64,000 bases of DNA. Origin: Pseudomonas aylmerensis (lineage in GTDB: Bacteria; Pseudomonadota; Gammaproteobacteria; Pseudomonadales; Pseudomonadaceae). Below, in pieces: positions 56,001 through 64,000 of this stretch. The stretch's first letter is position 1; each line of letters begins with the position of its first letter. The stretch spans positions 1 to 64,000 of the forward strand of contig NZ_MAUE01000025.1 of NCBI RefSeq assembly GCF_001702265.1. The letters run 5' to 3'. Below the pieces are notes generated by a model. The model saw only the letters and a list, made by a program, of their open reading frames with translations, was not told where the DNA came from and ran no database searches. The position numbers and the translations under genes were made by a program.

Positions 56001-56562
56001 CGCTGATCACGGTGGTGCGGGTGACATCTTGATTGCGCGCGACACGGAACTGCTGCTCCATCTCCACGGCGTCTGCATATTCCTGGCGAATCGCGTCGGT
56101 CAGGCTCTTGCCGCGACCGGACTTCACCGCCCCCCGGTAATCGCCGCTCTGGCGTTGCAGGTCAATCATCGATTGGGCGTACTTGTTCCACTCGGCCTGC
56201 ATCGCCTCCAGGCGCTTGAGCCGATCCACTTGCTGAGGGTTATCCGCCACCAGCTCCTGCAAATTGTGTAAATCACCAATGATGCGCGGCTTGGCCACTT
56301 CATACGGGTCGAGGAAATGCTCGTCACCGGTGATCAGGAAGCCGCGCAAGCCGGTTTCCAGGTCCACCGTCAGCTTGGACGACTCGTTGAGGTTGTTGAT
56401 GACCCGGTCGGTGTGCTCCACCCACTGGATAACCGAGAGCAAATAGGTGATCAGACAGACGAAAAACACCGCACTGAGCACGCCCACACCCAGGGGCAAA
56501 GCCACGTTTCGGCTGAGCAGTGTACGAAAGCTCTTTTCATCGACGGACGACGCAGGAGTCAT
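53065..56562 (-). CDS. Large CHASE3-GAF hybrid histidine kinase with three receivers
   Basis: A 1165-residue inner-membrane sensor. Two transmembrane segments (about 22-46 and 187-207) enclose a CHASE3-type periplasmic domain (LETGLRGFLITGDEHFL). A GAF domain (about 245-390), a long coiled coil rich in Glu/Gln (about 395-495), HisKA (His503 in FLANMSHELRTP) and an ATPase domain (DSGIGIAPDQ) follow. Three receiver domains end it (LLDMRLPDHSG, IIDLKLPDMLG, LMDVMMPEMDG). The ATG at 56562 has AAGG seven bases upstream; ATGs at 56568 and 56607 are in frame. It heads the kinase-CheR-CheB-kinase-regulator operon. Confidence 0.92.
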   Translation of the reverse strand: MTPASSVDEKSFRTLLSRNVALPLGVGVLSAVFFVCLITYLLSVIQWVEHTDRVINNLNESSKLTVDLETGLRGFLITGDEHFLDPYEVAKPRIIGDLHNLQELVADNPQQVDRLKRLEAMQAEWNKYAQSMIDLQRQSGDYRGAVKSGRGKSLTDAIRQEYADAVEMEQQFRVARNQDVTRTTVISVTAYLAFVLGLSGFLAYIGRKNLLALSDSYSANLASQQKIARRLEQQAWLRNGQTELAEQVLGQLTLNMLGRNILQFFAQYMGSAVAALYVREEHGGLKRVATYGFSREQEQLEQSIYSDEGIVGQAAQLDRLIRLDDVPVDYFKVSSGLGDGPTRSVLVVPTSDDDRVNGVIELGFLRPLEERDVELLELIAGNIGTSIEAARYRQRLQEVLAETQQLNEELQVQQEELKTANEELEEQSRILKESQAHLETQQAELEQTNEQLAEQTQTLAEQRDAMDRKNVELNQAQLELEDRAEELQRSSKYKSEFLANMSHELRTPLNSSLILAKLLAENPQENLSAEQVKFAESIYSAGNDLLNLINDILDISKVEAGKLEMRPENSSVARLVDGLRGMFEPLAADRKLGFQVEVQEGTPAMLFTDRQRLEQILKNLLSNAVKFTEQGQVSLSVYRAAGEGIAFSVRDSGIGIAPDQQESIFEAFRQADGTTNRRYGGTGLGLSISRDLASLLGGYISVTSEPGKGSVFTLVLPEQYVERQDDAPPIEQPRQVVAAPAPKPIAVSPLPVADAHLIPRFADDRDKAPFTTRCILVVEDEPNFARILFDLAHELGYHCLVAHGADEGYSLAEEYTPDAILLDMRLPDHSGLTVLQRLKEHASTRHIPVHVISVEDRVEAAMHMGAIGYAVKPTTREELKDVFARLEAKLTQKVKRVLLVEDDDLQRDSIARLIGDDDIEITDVGYAQAALDLLRTNIYDCMIIDLKLPDMLGNELLKRMATEDICSFPPVIVYTGRNLTRDEETELRKYSRSIIIKGARSPERLLDEVTLFLHKVESQLSHDRQKMLKTARSRDKVFEGRKILLVDDDVRNIFALTSALEHKGAVVVIGRNGREAIDKLNEVEDIDLVLMDVMMPEMDGYEATALIRQDPRWKKLPIIAVTAKAMKDDQERCLAAGSNDYLAKPIDLDRLFSLIRVWLPKMERI

Positions 56563-56785
56563 GGGCATGCCTTGGCCAAGTATGGAAAAACCGGGAGTTT
56601 GCCCCAAAGTGGCGGTACAGGGCTACGTTTCTAATGTGTATTGAGGATTAAGCGTACAGATTCCTGCGCCACGACCTGTGCCGCCCGCCAAGTCTGTTAC
56701 ATCCGCCCAACCAAAACATTTATGACATTTCTGCAGGCGGTCCCACCGGAACTGCTCAGTTCGGCTCGTCACTCATTTGCAGTAG

Positions 56786-56810
56786 GCCTCACGCGCAGTG
56801 AGGCTTTTTT
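56786..56810 (+). terminator. Intrinsic terminator just upstream of gene D
   Basis: GCCTCAC (56786-56792) and GTGAGGC (56798-56804) form a hairpin followed directly by six T on the plus strand. It ends 36 bases before gene D although no plus-strand gene precedes it, so it could end a small RNA or attenuate gene D. Confidence 0.7.
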
Positions 56811-56845
56811 GTAGGCGATTATCCTAATCTGCAAAGGTGATAACG

Positions 56846-59800
56846 ATGATGTCTTCGTCCGTTTCGCAACTACAGCCCCGAGTCACAGAGCACGCCCATC
56901 CTGCAACGTCAGCGCAATCTACCCACACGGCTGCCGACGTAAACGACACCCCCCCGGCGAACACGCCAGGTGCGCCCCCATCGGATTCATCCCAGTCGCG
57001 TGCGCAAGCAAACGCACGCAATTGGAAGAACCTGGCACAACAGCTGACCCGCGCGGCAAAAAGCCTGGCCGAGGACGCGGCGCCCTCTGCCGTGCTGGCC
57101 CATTTGAAAAACACTCAGGTCGCGATTGATGCGCGCTCCGACGATCATCGGTTCAACGCCTTGGGCGGCGTGCCCTCTGTCAGCCTCGAAATGTTTATCA
57201 AGCATCATGATTTGCCCATCCCTCAGACCCGATCCGACCTGGCTCACCTGGCCGAAGCCGCTCACGCTCACGCCCTGCAACAGCCAGAGGGCAATCTCGG
57301 CGGATCGCTGTCCTGGCCCCATCCCCTGACGCAGGAGGAGCAACGCAAGGTCCGGGTCATTGTCGATTCCAGCATCCTGCGCAGTGATAACCAGACCCCC
57401 TCCTCCGACACCCAGACGCGATTGGCCCGAGGCGCATTGGGTGCGCTGATAAACGCCGCCTCGTTGTCGGAGGCCCAATTGCAGGAACCGGCCCAGGCCC
57501 TGCAAACCCTGCTCAAGTCACCCAAGGCCCAGGCGATAGGCCAAGCCGTGCAGGACGGCCTGAATGGCATTGCCACGCCCACCAGCCTCGGCGATTACGT
57601 GATGGCCGCCATTAACATTGGCCTGGACCGTGAGTCCGTCGAGCAACCCCGGCGGCAGTCGGTCGCCGGCTTTGATCTGGGTCAGGAAGCGTATTGGGGC
57701 ATGCCCGCGGCCACTGTCGTCGATGGGCTGAGTCGCCATCTGGTGACTGCCGGCCGGGTCACGCAGGCCGAAGCCAAACTCGCCACCCACGTGTTGCTGG
57801 CACGCGTGGCGCCGCAGTTGCTGGTCCAGGATATTCCCGGCAGCGTGGTCAATGGCAGCCAGGCCTGGGTCAATTTCTGTCGGGCAGTGGCCAAGATCGA
57901 GGCGATTGCGCCGGGAACGGCGTCACAGATGAGCTACGGCCATGTCATGAGCGCGGCACAAGCGCTGAATGATCCCCCGGACCACATCACCCAGGCCTTG
58001 CTGCTGGATTGGGGCGTGATCAATGGCCTTGTCGCCAGGAAAGAGGACGCGCTCTACACCCCGCAGGAGGTGGAAACCGTCAGGACCGCGTTCAATCAGC
58101 AAATCAACGAAAGAACCACGGCCTCTGAATTACTCGGGGCCAGCATTCCAAGTCGCAAAGCGATTGCCCTGGAGAAGCTCAAGCAACAGTTTGGCGAAGG
58201 CCTACCGTTCGAGGAGAAATGTCTCACGACGGTTTCGGATGACAAATCCAAGCAGTTGGATGGCAAGCATTCGATGCTCGACATGGCGATGATGGGGATC
58301 AATGTCCGCTGGAAAACCGACGATAGCCGAATCCCCATCGACGCGATCAACGAGCGGCCCAGGCTTAACGTCAACGGCGAGTTTCTCGGCCAGTACGAAA
58401 CCGCTGTCGACTCCCTGGAAAAAGGCGTCAAGACCCAAATAAGGCACTTGATCTCTGAACTGCCCCTGGAAGATCGAAAAAACCTCGAACTGGGTAAAAT
58501 TGATCTTTACCAAAAAAACCAATATGTCATTGATACAGGGTTTATAAACCCGCCCGTCTTTCGCTCCAGACGCAATGAGTTGCTGATAAAAACGCAGCGA
58601 ATGGTGGATGGAAAACCGCAGGTGTGCGTGTATGAAGTGGACATTTTAAACAGCCGCATCATCAAGCGCTCGGAAGCGGCGATTACCCGGGGCGATCAAC
58701 GCAACAGCAATATCCAGACCCGCATAGAAAAATTCATACCGGATGACCATGACCGCCAAGCGCCTGAAAAAACACCGGTGGATTCGGCGCCAGTCCCTTT
58801 GAGCTTTACTTCCGCACGCACACACTACCTCGCCGACGCTTTTTTTAAACACTTGGATATCGGTGGCCATGATCAACGCACGCAAGCCTTTGGAACCACG
58901 ACACTGGATCAGCAGAAAGCCGGGGGTGAGCGCGTCAAGGAGTTTTTCCTCAATTTGATTCCCTTGAGGTCGGCCATTGTCAATTTTCGCCAGGGTGACT
59001 ACGAGTCGGGCCTTATCGACCTTGGCCTGGATGCGTTCGGTCTCTTGACCGCGGGCTACGGAGCCGGCGCAAAAGTCGCCAAGGTAGCCTCGACGGGTGC
59101 CTCCACTGCGGTGAAGGCTGCGCACGCGGGACGCATCATCGGCGGCGCCCTGATCAGCGCACTCAACCCTTTGAGCGGCGCCAAGGGCCTGGCCATCGGT
59201 ACAGCCGCATTGGCGACCCAGGGCGCCAGAATGTTCAGCCATTCAGGCCAATGGCTGATCAACAAGGTTCGGGGCGCATCGGGGAGCTATGACCTGCTGA
59301 AGGCGGCCAACAAGGAATATGGGGCGGCAGCCCTGGGGTCGTATAAAGTCGCCGAGGGTTCTGTCGACGGGGTCGCTGTCCATCGCAATGGCAACTGGTA
59401 CGCCTACAATCCGCTCAAGCAGGAGGCATTTGGCGCGCCCTTGCAGCACTTCACCCCTCTGAATGGCAGGCCAGGCCCTATCGACGCTGGAGCACCGATC
59501 GGGCCTCATCACGAAGGGTTCAAGAACAACCTCGAGCGTGCGCAGTGGCCGCATAATCGCGCTGATTTCAATCGTGGCTTTGAAAGTGGCGATGTGACCC
59601 GTCTTCGCGATTATTACCCAGATATCAGCGCGCAAGGGCTCATCGAACTGATTTCCAAGCCCGGCCGGACTGCGGAAGAAATTGGCATGCTTGCCAAGGA
59701 AATCAAGTCGAAGGCCATAGAGAATGCACAATACGCCTCACATCTTCTGAACTGTGACGTCGATGCACCCGGTGTGCGGTTATTCCCGGCGTCACAGACC

Positions 59801-60379
59801 CACTACCACGCGCATGTCGACCCCGCCTCCCGCGGCGAGTGCGCGGCAATGGCAAATACGATGGCGCTGGCGATCGAGCATGGCAAAGAAGACGTGTTCC
59901 TCACCAACCTGTACCGCGCCGCCGACGCGCCCTTGACCCCCGAATCGCAAACCTTCATCAAGACCCTGAGAACTTTTCAAGATGTGGTCGGCGACAAAAA
60001 AAGCTTTCACCTGGACCAAACCGTCACAAAATGCACGGCCGCGCAAATCATCGAAGACCTGACCAACTCCCCCACCTCGAAAACCCTGAGGATCGGTGAG
60101 AAAGATCATGGGCTGTTAGCCGGCATCAAGGTCAAGAACGGAGAAACAGAATGGTTTTTTTACGACCCGGACGCAGGGCTGGTGAAATTCCAAACATTGC
60201 AATCGATGCAGGAAGGCCTGGATAAAGCGTTAAGCAGCGGGCTGACTGCGGTGACGCGCAGGCCCTATGGCAAAAAACACGGCACGCTGACCTACAACGT
60301 CAGCGAATTCCAAGCGCGCGATTTGGCTGCCGACAAGGTTGACGGTGCGGCCGTAGCGCAGTTGATGACGCCGTTATAA
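56846..60379 (+). CDS. Giant toxin-like protein D with YopT-like C-terminal protease
   Basis: A 1177-residue paralog of A-C. The body signature VLLARVAPQLLVQDIPGSVVNGSQAW lies near 314 and the linker LIPLRSAIVNFRQGDYESGL near 701. The C-terminus matches the protease module of A: Cys999 (RGECAAM), His1088 (KDHGLLAG) and Asp1107 (FFYDPDAG), but there is no ADP-ribosyltransferase tip after it. I start at the ATG at 56846 (AAAGG eight bases upstream); a GTG at 56837 and an ATG at 56849 are alternatives. Function as effector is inferred from domain content. Confidence 0.72.
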   Translation: MMSSSVSQLQPRVTEHAHPATSAQSTHTAADVNDTPPANTPGAPPSDSSQSRAQANARNWKNLAQQLTRAAKSLAEDAAPSAVLAHLKNTQVAIDARSDDHRFNALGGVPSVSLEMFIKHHDLPIPQTRSDLAHLAEAAHAHALQQPEGNLGGSLSWPHPLTQEEQRKVRVIVDSSILRSDNQTPSSDTQTRLARGALGALINAASLSEAQLQEPAQALQTLLKSPKAQAIGQAVQDGLNGIATPTSLGDYVMAAINIGLDRESVEQPRRQSVAGFDLGQEAYWGMPAATVVDGLSRHLVTAGRVTQAEAKLATHVLLARVAPQLLVQDIPGSVVNGSQAWVNFCRAVAKIEAIAPGTASQMSYGHVMSAAQALNDPPDHITQALLLDWGVINGLVARKEDALYTPQEVETVRTAFNQQINERTTASELLGASIPSRKAIALEKLKQQFGEGLPFEEKCLTTVSDDKSKQLDGKHSMLDMAMMGINVRWKTDDSRIPIDAINERPRLNVNGEFLGQYETAVDSLEKGVKTQIRHLISELPLEDRKNLELGKIDLYQKNQYVIDTGFINPPVFRSRRNELLIKTQRMVDGKPQVCVYEVDILNSRIIKRSEAAITRGDQRNSNIQTRIEKFIPDDHDRQAPEKTPVDSAPVPLSFTSARTHYLADAFFKHLDIGGHDQRTQAFGTTTLDQQKAGGERVKEFFLNLIPLRSAIVNFRQGDYESGLIDLGLDAFGLLTAGYGAGAKVAKVASTGASTAVKAAHAGRIIGGALISALNPLSGAKGLAIGTAALATQGARMFSHSGQWLINKVRGASGSYDLLKAANKEYGAAALGSYKVAEGSVDGVAVHRNGNWYAYNPLKQEAFGAPLQHFTPLNGRPGPIDAGAPIGPHHEGFKNNLERAQWPHNRADFNRGFESGDVTRLRDYYPDISAQGLIELISKPGRTAEEIGMLAKEIKSKAIENAQYASHLLNCDVDAPGVRLFPASQTHYHAHVDPASRGECAAMANTMALAIEHGKEDVFLTNLYRAADAPLTPESQTFIKTLRTFQDVVGDKKSFHLDQTVTKCTAAQIIEDLTNSPTSKTLRIGEKDHGLLAGIKVKNGETEWFFYDPDAGLVKFQTLQSMQEGLDKALSSGLTAVTRRPYGKKHGTLTYNVSEFQARDLAADKVDGAAVAQLMTPL

Positions 60380-60401
60380 TGCCTGGCACGTGAATAGCCC
60401 T

Positions 60402-60425
60402 CGCCTCACTCGACCACGTGAGGCG
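60402..60425 (+). terminator. Hairpin after gene D
   Basis: CGCCTCAC (60402-60409) pairs with GTGAGGCG (60418-60425), 22 bases after the stop. No T tract follows, so termination is tentative. Confidence 0.35.
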
Positions 60426-60572
60426 CAGGGTCCGCTCCCGAGCGGGACATTCTTGTCCATTGCCTTCACAATGAAGACCTGCTGCGGGAACTTGCCAGGA
60501 TCGAAGCCACTCATTAGAAGATGGTCTTTGCACTGAGCACGACCTGCACCTCACTTTTCGGGAACCCTCATT

Positions 60573-60935
60573 ATGTCCGCCACCGCCCCCACCATCCTTG
60601 TCGTCGAAGACGATGCCATCGTGCGCATGTTGATCGTCGATGTGCTTGAAGAGTTGGAGTTCCAGGTGCTGGAGGCTGCCGACGCCGAAGAGGCCCTGAA
60701 AGTGGTGGAAGACTCCAGCAAGGTCATCAACCTGATGATGACCGATGTCGGCCTGCCGGACATGGATGGCAAGCAACTGGCGACCAAAGTGCGCGAACTG
60801 CGTGCTGAACTGCCGATCCTGTTTGCCAGCGGCTATGCCGACAGCATCGATGTGCCCGAGGGCATGCACGTGATTGGCAAGCCGTTTTCCATCGATCAAC
60901 TGCGCGACAAAGTCAAAGTCATACTGGCAGTCTGA
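60573..60935 (+). CDS. Single-domain response regulator
   Basis: A 120-residue stand-alone receiver: LVVEDDAIV, phospho-Asp in MMTDVGLPDMDG, switch Ser in FASGYAD, and Lys in IGKPFS. It most resembles the receiver at the C-terminus of the hybrid kinase at 34400. There is no kinase next to it, so it may serve the nearby operons. Confidence 0.89.
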   Translation: MSATAPTILVVEDDAIVRMLIVDVLEELEFQVLEAADAEEALKVVEDSSKVINLMMTDVGLPDMDGKQLATKVRELRAELPILFASGYADSIDVPEGMHVIGKPFSIDQLRDKVKVILAV

Positions 60936-60950
60936 CACTTCCCCGTTGCC

Positions 60951-60976
60951 GCCTATCGCTCTTTGGAGCGGTAGGC
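60951..60976 (+). terminator. Hairpin after the response regulator
   Basis: GCCTATCGCTC (60951-60961) pairs with GAGCGGTAGGC (60966-60976), with one G-U pair and a four-base loop, 15 bases after the stop. No strong T tract is present. Confidence 0.4.
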
Positions 60977-61137
60977 CACTGCTCTTCCCCTTTCTAAACA
61001 ACTAATTCATTCGGGTTGCTAGCGCGTCTGGATATAGCTGCTAATTTCAATCGACAGGTCCTGCAGCGTTTATGACGCGGGGCAGCCCGAGCACGCAGAT
61101 GTTGCCGGGCAAGTCACCATGGAATTGGGGAATTGTC

Positions 61138-61506
61138 ATGTCCAGATCATCGCTTGTTCCAGCATTGATGCTGGCCGCGTTCACCTTGCCGACGTTTTCT
61201 GCACACGCCGATACCGCCGATACCGCCAACAAGAGTAACAACCCGCTCAACCTGGCGCCGGGCGCCAACTTGCAGGACTACTACACGCCCAGGTTGTATG
61301 ACAGCAACGCGCACACCAATGACCTGTTGCTGCGCGGTACATTGCCGATTGCACCGTCGGACTTCATCGGCGTGCCGCAGCTGTTGCGTGCCACGCTGCC
61401 GATCAGCACCCGCCCGGATCCGCACAGTGGCTACAGCACCGGCATCGGCGACCTCAACCTGTTCGATATTTTCCTGCTCAAGACCGGCAGTGGGACACAG
61501 TGCTGA
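61138..61506 (+). pseudogene. Truncated MetA-pathway-type outer-membrane protein, N-terminal fragment
   Basis: An N-terminal signal peptide (MSRSSLVPALMLAAFTLPTFSAHA) is followed by NNPLNLAPGANLQDYYTPRLYD and GIGDLNLFDIFLLKTG. This matches the start of transporter/outer-membrane channel proteins of the phenol-MetA-degradation type, which are normally about 250-300 residues. Here it stops after 122 residues, where the sequence runs into the tail of a DUF1254 gene. The junction is at about 61488-61500. It is probably not functional. Confidence 0.6.
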
Positions 61507-61997
61507 ACATCGTCGAACCCTCCCAGCATCTTGGCTACTACGACCAGCGGTGGGAACGTAGCGCCTGGTTCTACGAGGCGGTCACCAACACCAAGGGCAT
61601 GGTGTCCAAGACCCCGGGCCTGGGCCAGACCTACCTCGGCGCCGACACCGATAAAGACGGCCAATGGCTCGACGGCGGCAAACACTACACGCTGCATGTA
61701 GGCGCCAATCCACCCGCCAGGCAATTCTGGTCACTGACGGTCTACGACATCGACAGCCGCTGCCTGATCGACAACCCACAACGCAAGGCCGACCTGTCTT
61801 CACGCCAGGATTTAAAGAAAAACCCCGATGGATCGATCGATCTTTACTTCGGACCGCACGCGCCAAAAGACTTCGAGAGCAACTGGGTGCAAACTCTCCC
61901 CGGCAAACATTGGTTCAGCTATTTCCGACTGTACGCGCCGACCGAGGCCTACTTCGATAAAAGCTGGAAACTCGACGACATCACCCCAGTTCCCTAA
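61500..61997 (+). pseudogene. DUF1254/DUF1214 protein, C-terminal fragment
   Basis: A 165-residue frame (GTG start) covers only the C-terminal DUF1214 part: FWSLTVYDIDSRCLIDNPQRK, SIDLYFGPHAPKDFESNW and WFSYFRLYAPTEAYFDKSW. The intact paralog at 62011 has the same segments in its last third, so the N-terminal two thirds have been lost. It shares seven bases with the truncated porin gene, evidence of an internal deletion. Confidence 0.65.
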
Positions 61998-62010
61998 GAG
62001 ACGCAACAAC

Positions 62011-63411
62011 ATGATCAGAAAACCGACGCGCCTGCTGTTGGCGAGCCTCTCGATACTCATGAGTACCGGCGCCTGGGCCGATTTCACCGCGACGCCCAGC
62101 GAAGCCCGGGCCATTGCCAAGGAAGCCTACTTGTATGGCTACCCGGTGGTGGAAATGTACAAGACGCTCTACACCCAAGCCGTCGACAAGGGCGGTGCCA
62201 ACTTCAAGGCACCGTTCAACCATATCGGCAACACCGCCCAGGTCTTCACGCCCAAGGACAGCGCTTTCGTCACCCCGAACTCGGACACGCCCTACTCCTT
62301 TGTCTGGCTGGACCTGCGCAGCGAGCCGCAAGTGCTGACCCTGCCCAAGATCGAAGACAACCGTTACTACTCGGTGCAGCTGATCGACCTCTACACGCAG
62401 AACTTCGCCTACCTGGGCACGCGCAGCACCGGCAATAACGGCGGCCACTACATGATCGCCGGCCCGGACTGGAAAGGTCAGCAGCCGGTCGACATCGACC
62501 GCGTGGTCTACAGCGAAAGCAACATCGCCTATGCCCTGTACCGCACGCAACTGTTTGACGAGAAGGACCTGAACAAGGTCAAGCAGATCCAGAATGGCTA
62601 CAAGGTGCAGCCGCTGAGCAGCTACGTGAAGCAAGCGGCGCCGGCCAAGGCACCGAAGATCGAATGGCCCAAGCCCATGGCGACCATGACGGAAGGCCCG
62701 CAGCTGTTTCGCTACCTGAACTTCATGCTGGCCTTCGCCGCCCCCCAGGACAGTGAAAAAGACCTGCTGGCGCGCTTTGCCAAGATCGGTATCGCCCCCG
62801 GCGCGCCGTTCAAGGTCAAGGACCTGACGGCTGAACAGCGCAAGTCCCTGGAAGAAGGGATTGCCGACGCCCGCGCCGAATTCGCCGCCTTCAAGAAAGA
62901 CAAGGTCGACACCCACCAGGTCAGCAGCGGTGACCTGTTCGGCAGCCGCGATCACCTGCAGAACAACTACCTGTACCGCTACGCCGGTGCGGACATGGGG
63001 ATTTTCGGCAATTCCACCGATGAGGCCGCCTACCTGGGTTACTTCGTCGACAGCGAGGGCAAGCCGGCCAACGGCGCACGCCACAGCTACACTGTGCATT
63101 TCGCCAAGGACCAGCTGCCACCGGCCGACGCGTTCTGGTCGCTGACCATGTACGACGGCAAGACCAAGCTGCTGGTGCCCAACCACAAGAAACGCTACCT
63201 GATCAATTCGCGCATGCTGCCCAACCTCAAGCTGGACGCCGATGGCGGCCTGACCCTGGCGTTGCAGCATCACGAACCACCGAAGGCCGAGCAGAGCAAC
63301 TGGCTGCCGGCCCCACCCGGTCCGTTTTACGCGGTACTGCGGATTTACCTGCCCAAGCCTGAGGTGGGTAATGGTCAATGGAAACTGCCGCCCTTGACCC
63401 CGTTGAAGTAG
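62011..63411 (+). CDS. DUF1254/DUF1214 periplasmic protein
   Basis: A 466-residue exported protein with a signal peptide (cleavage likely after TGAWA). The N-terminal DUF1254 domain (about 30-160, YLYGYPVVEMYKTLY, TPNSDTPYSFVWLDL) and the C-terminal DUF1214 domain (about 350-460, FWSLTMYDGKTKLLV, WLPAPPGPFYAVLRIYLP) are both present. The molecular function of this family is not established. I start at the ATG at 62011; the frame is open to 61828 within the preceding fragment. The family is often next to MetA-type outer-membrane proteins, as here. Confidence 0.87.
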   Translation: MIRKPTRLLLASLSILMSTGAWADFTATPSEARAIAKEAYLYGYPVVEMYKTLYTQAVDKGGANFKAPFNHIGNTAQVFTPKDSAFVTPNSDTPYSFVWLDLRSEPQVLTLPKIEDNRYYSVQLIDLYTQNFAYLGTRSTGNNGGHYMIAGPDWKGQQPVDIDRVVYSESNIAYALYRTQLFDEKDLNKVKQIQNGYKVQPLSSYVKQAAPAKAPKIEWPKPMATMTEGPQLFRYLNFMLAFAAPQDSEKDLLARFAKIGIAPGAPFKVKDLTAEQRKSLEEGIADARAEFAAFKKDKVDTHQVSSGDLFGSRDHLQNNYLYRYAGADMGIFGNSTDEAAYLGYFVDSEGKPANGARHSYTVHFAKDQLPPADAFWSLTMYDGKTKLLVPNHKKRYLINSRMLPNLKLDADGGLTLALQHHEPPKAEQSNWLPAPPGPFYAVLRIYLPKPEVGNGQWKLPPLTPLK

Positions 63412-63485
63412 CACTGCCTGCCCGGTCGCAACAGGGGTAGACCGGGCATGTAGCCCCAGATATCAGGCCGACAAGGAGTAGCGCC

Positions 63486-63827
63486 ATGATTTCACGTGCC
63501 CGACTGAGTGCGTTCTGTGCATCGACATTGGCCCTGGTGCCAGGCATGGGATTTGCCGACAACGCCAGGGACTGGCAGAACACGCCCACTGACTTGAACA
63601 TGGTGTTCGGCTATTACAACCGAGTCGACACCAACACCCCCATCGACACCACGCTGCCGATCACCGGCCTGTCGTTGAATGCCGACCTCTACCTGTTCCG
63701 CTACGCGCGCTCGTTCGGCATTGACGGGCGCAACAGCGCCATTCAGTTCATCCAGCCGTACGCGGATGTCTCGGCGTCGTTCGACAATGCGCGCTTCTTC
63801 GACGGCATCAAGCACAACGGCGGGTGA
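63486..63827 (+). pseudogene. Truncated MetA-pathway-type outer-membrane protein
   Basis: A 113-residue fragment with a signal peptide (ending GMGFA) and the family pattern DLNMVFGYYNRVDTNTPIDTTLPI, SLNADLYLFRYARSF and IQFIQPYADVSASFDNARFFDG. It stops at HNGG where the family normally continues for about 180 residues. The next codons in another frame belong to a spermidine synthase-like gene, so this is a second deletion junction, at about 63822-63828. Confidence 0.65.
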
Positions 63828-64000
63828 CCCGGGCGTGGAGGTACGCCTGCGCGACGGTCGCCAGGAACTGCTGCGCAACCCGCAAACCTATGACCTGATA
63901 ACCCTGGAACCGCCGCCGCCCTCCGCCGCTGGCATGGTCAACCTGTATTCCCAAGACTTCTACCAACTGGCGGCCACGCGCCTGGGCAAACAGGGCCTGC
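63826..64000 (+). pseudogene. Spermidine synthase-like methyltransferase, internal fragment
   Basis: An open frame running to the window end with GVEVRLRDGRQELL, TYDLITLEPPPPSAAG and NLYSQDFYQLAATRLGKQG. These are the motifs of the SAM-binding half of spermidine-synthase-like (often fused MFS) proteins. It has no start of its own; the N-terminal part was lost at the junction with the outer-membrane gene. A GTG at 63835 is the first possible start. Confidence 0.6.

Overview
The window reads as chromosome of a Pseudomonas of the P. fluorescens group. The signs are GC-rich coding sequence, an arn (lipid A aminoarabinose) operon, a REP doublet of the Pseudomonas GTGGGAGCGGGCTTGC type, and long signalling proteins typical of the genus. 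No rRNA, tRNA, CRISPR array or intact insertion sequence was seen. All calls come from reading the sequence; no database search was run.

Layout. 1-12.1 kb holds general accessory metabolism and regulation: the tail of an amino acid permease, an iron alcohol dehydrogenase, three LysR regulators, an MFS drug exporter, a chemoreceptor with a GGDEF/EAL protein, a LysE exporter, a short-chain dehydrogenase and a lone tyrosine recombinase. 12.2-22.8 kb has an exported protein and then arnC-arnA-arnD-arnT-arnE-arnF-ugd plus an extra ArnT-like glycosyltransferase. Nearly every junction in this operon overlaps, and arnB is absent. 23-30.5 kb has a small orphan gene, an HPP membrane protein and two converging operons. 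Together these encode steps expected for valine (acyl-CoA dehydrogenase, hydroxyisobutyryl-CoA hydrolase) and isoleucine (dehydrogenase, hydratase, HSD10-type dehydrogenase, thiolase) acyl-CoA breakdown. 30.7-36.1 kb has a bestrophin, a TPR protein and a KaiC-like ATPase overlapping a hybrid histidine kinase.

The most unusual part is 36.3-60.4 kb: four very large paralogous proteins (here A, B, C, D) that look like polymorphic effectors or toxins. They share a body but carry different C-terminal catalytic modules. A ends in a YopT-like cysteine protease plus an ADP-ribosyltransferase, D ends in a YopT-like protease alone, and B and C end in a caspase/CPD-like His-Cys domain. C is broken by a frameshift. 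Between B and C lie an orphan C-terminal tip and small scars of the neighbouring kaiC, kinase and response regulator genes, so the island has been reshuffled by duplication and deletion. A signalling operon (hybrid kinase, CheR, CheB, kinase, response regulator) sits between C and D on the opposite strand.

60.5-64 kb has another receiver protein, then DUF1254 and MetA-type outer-membrane genes. Two of these genes are cut and joined to unrelated gene fragments.
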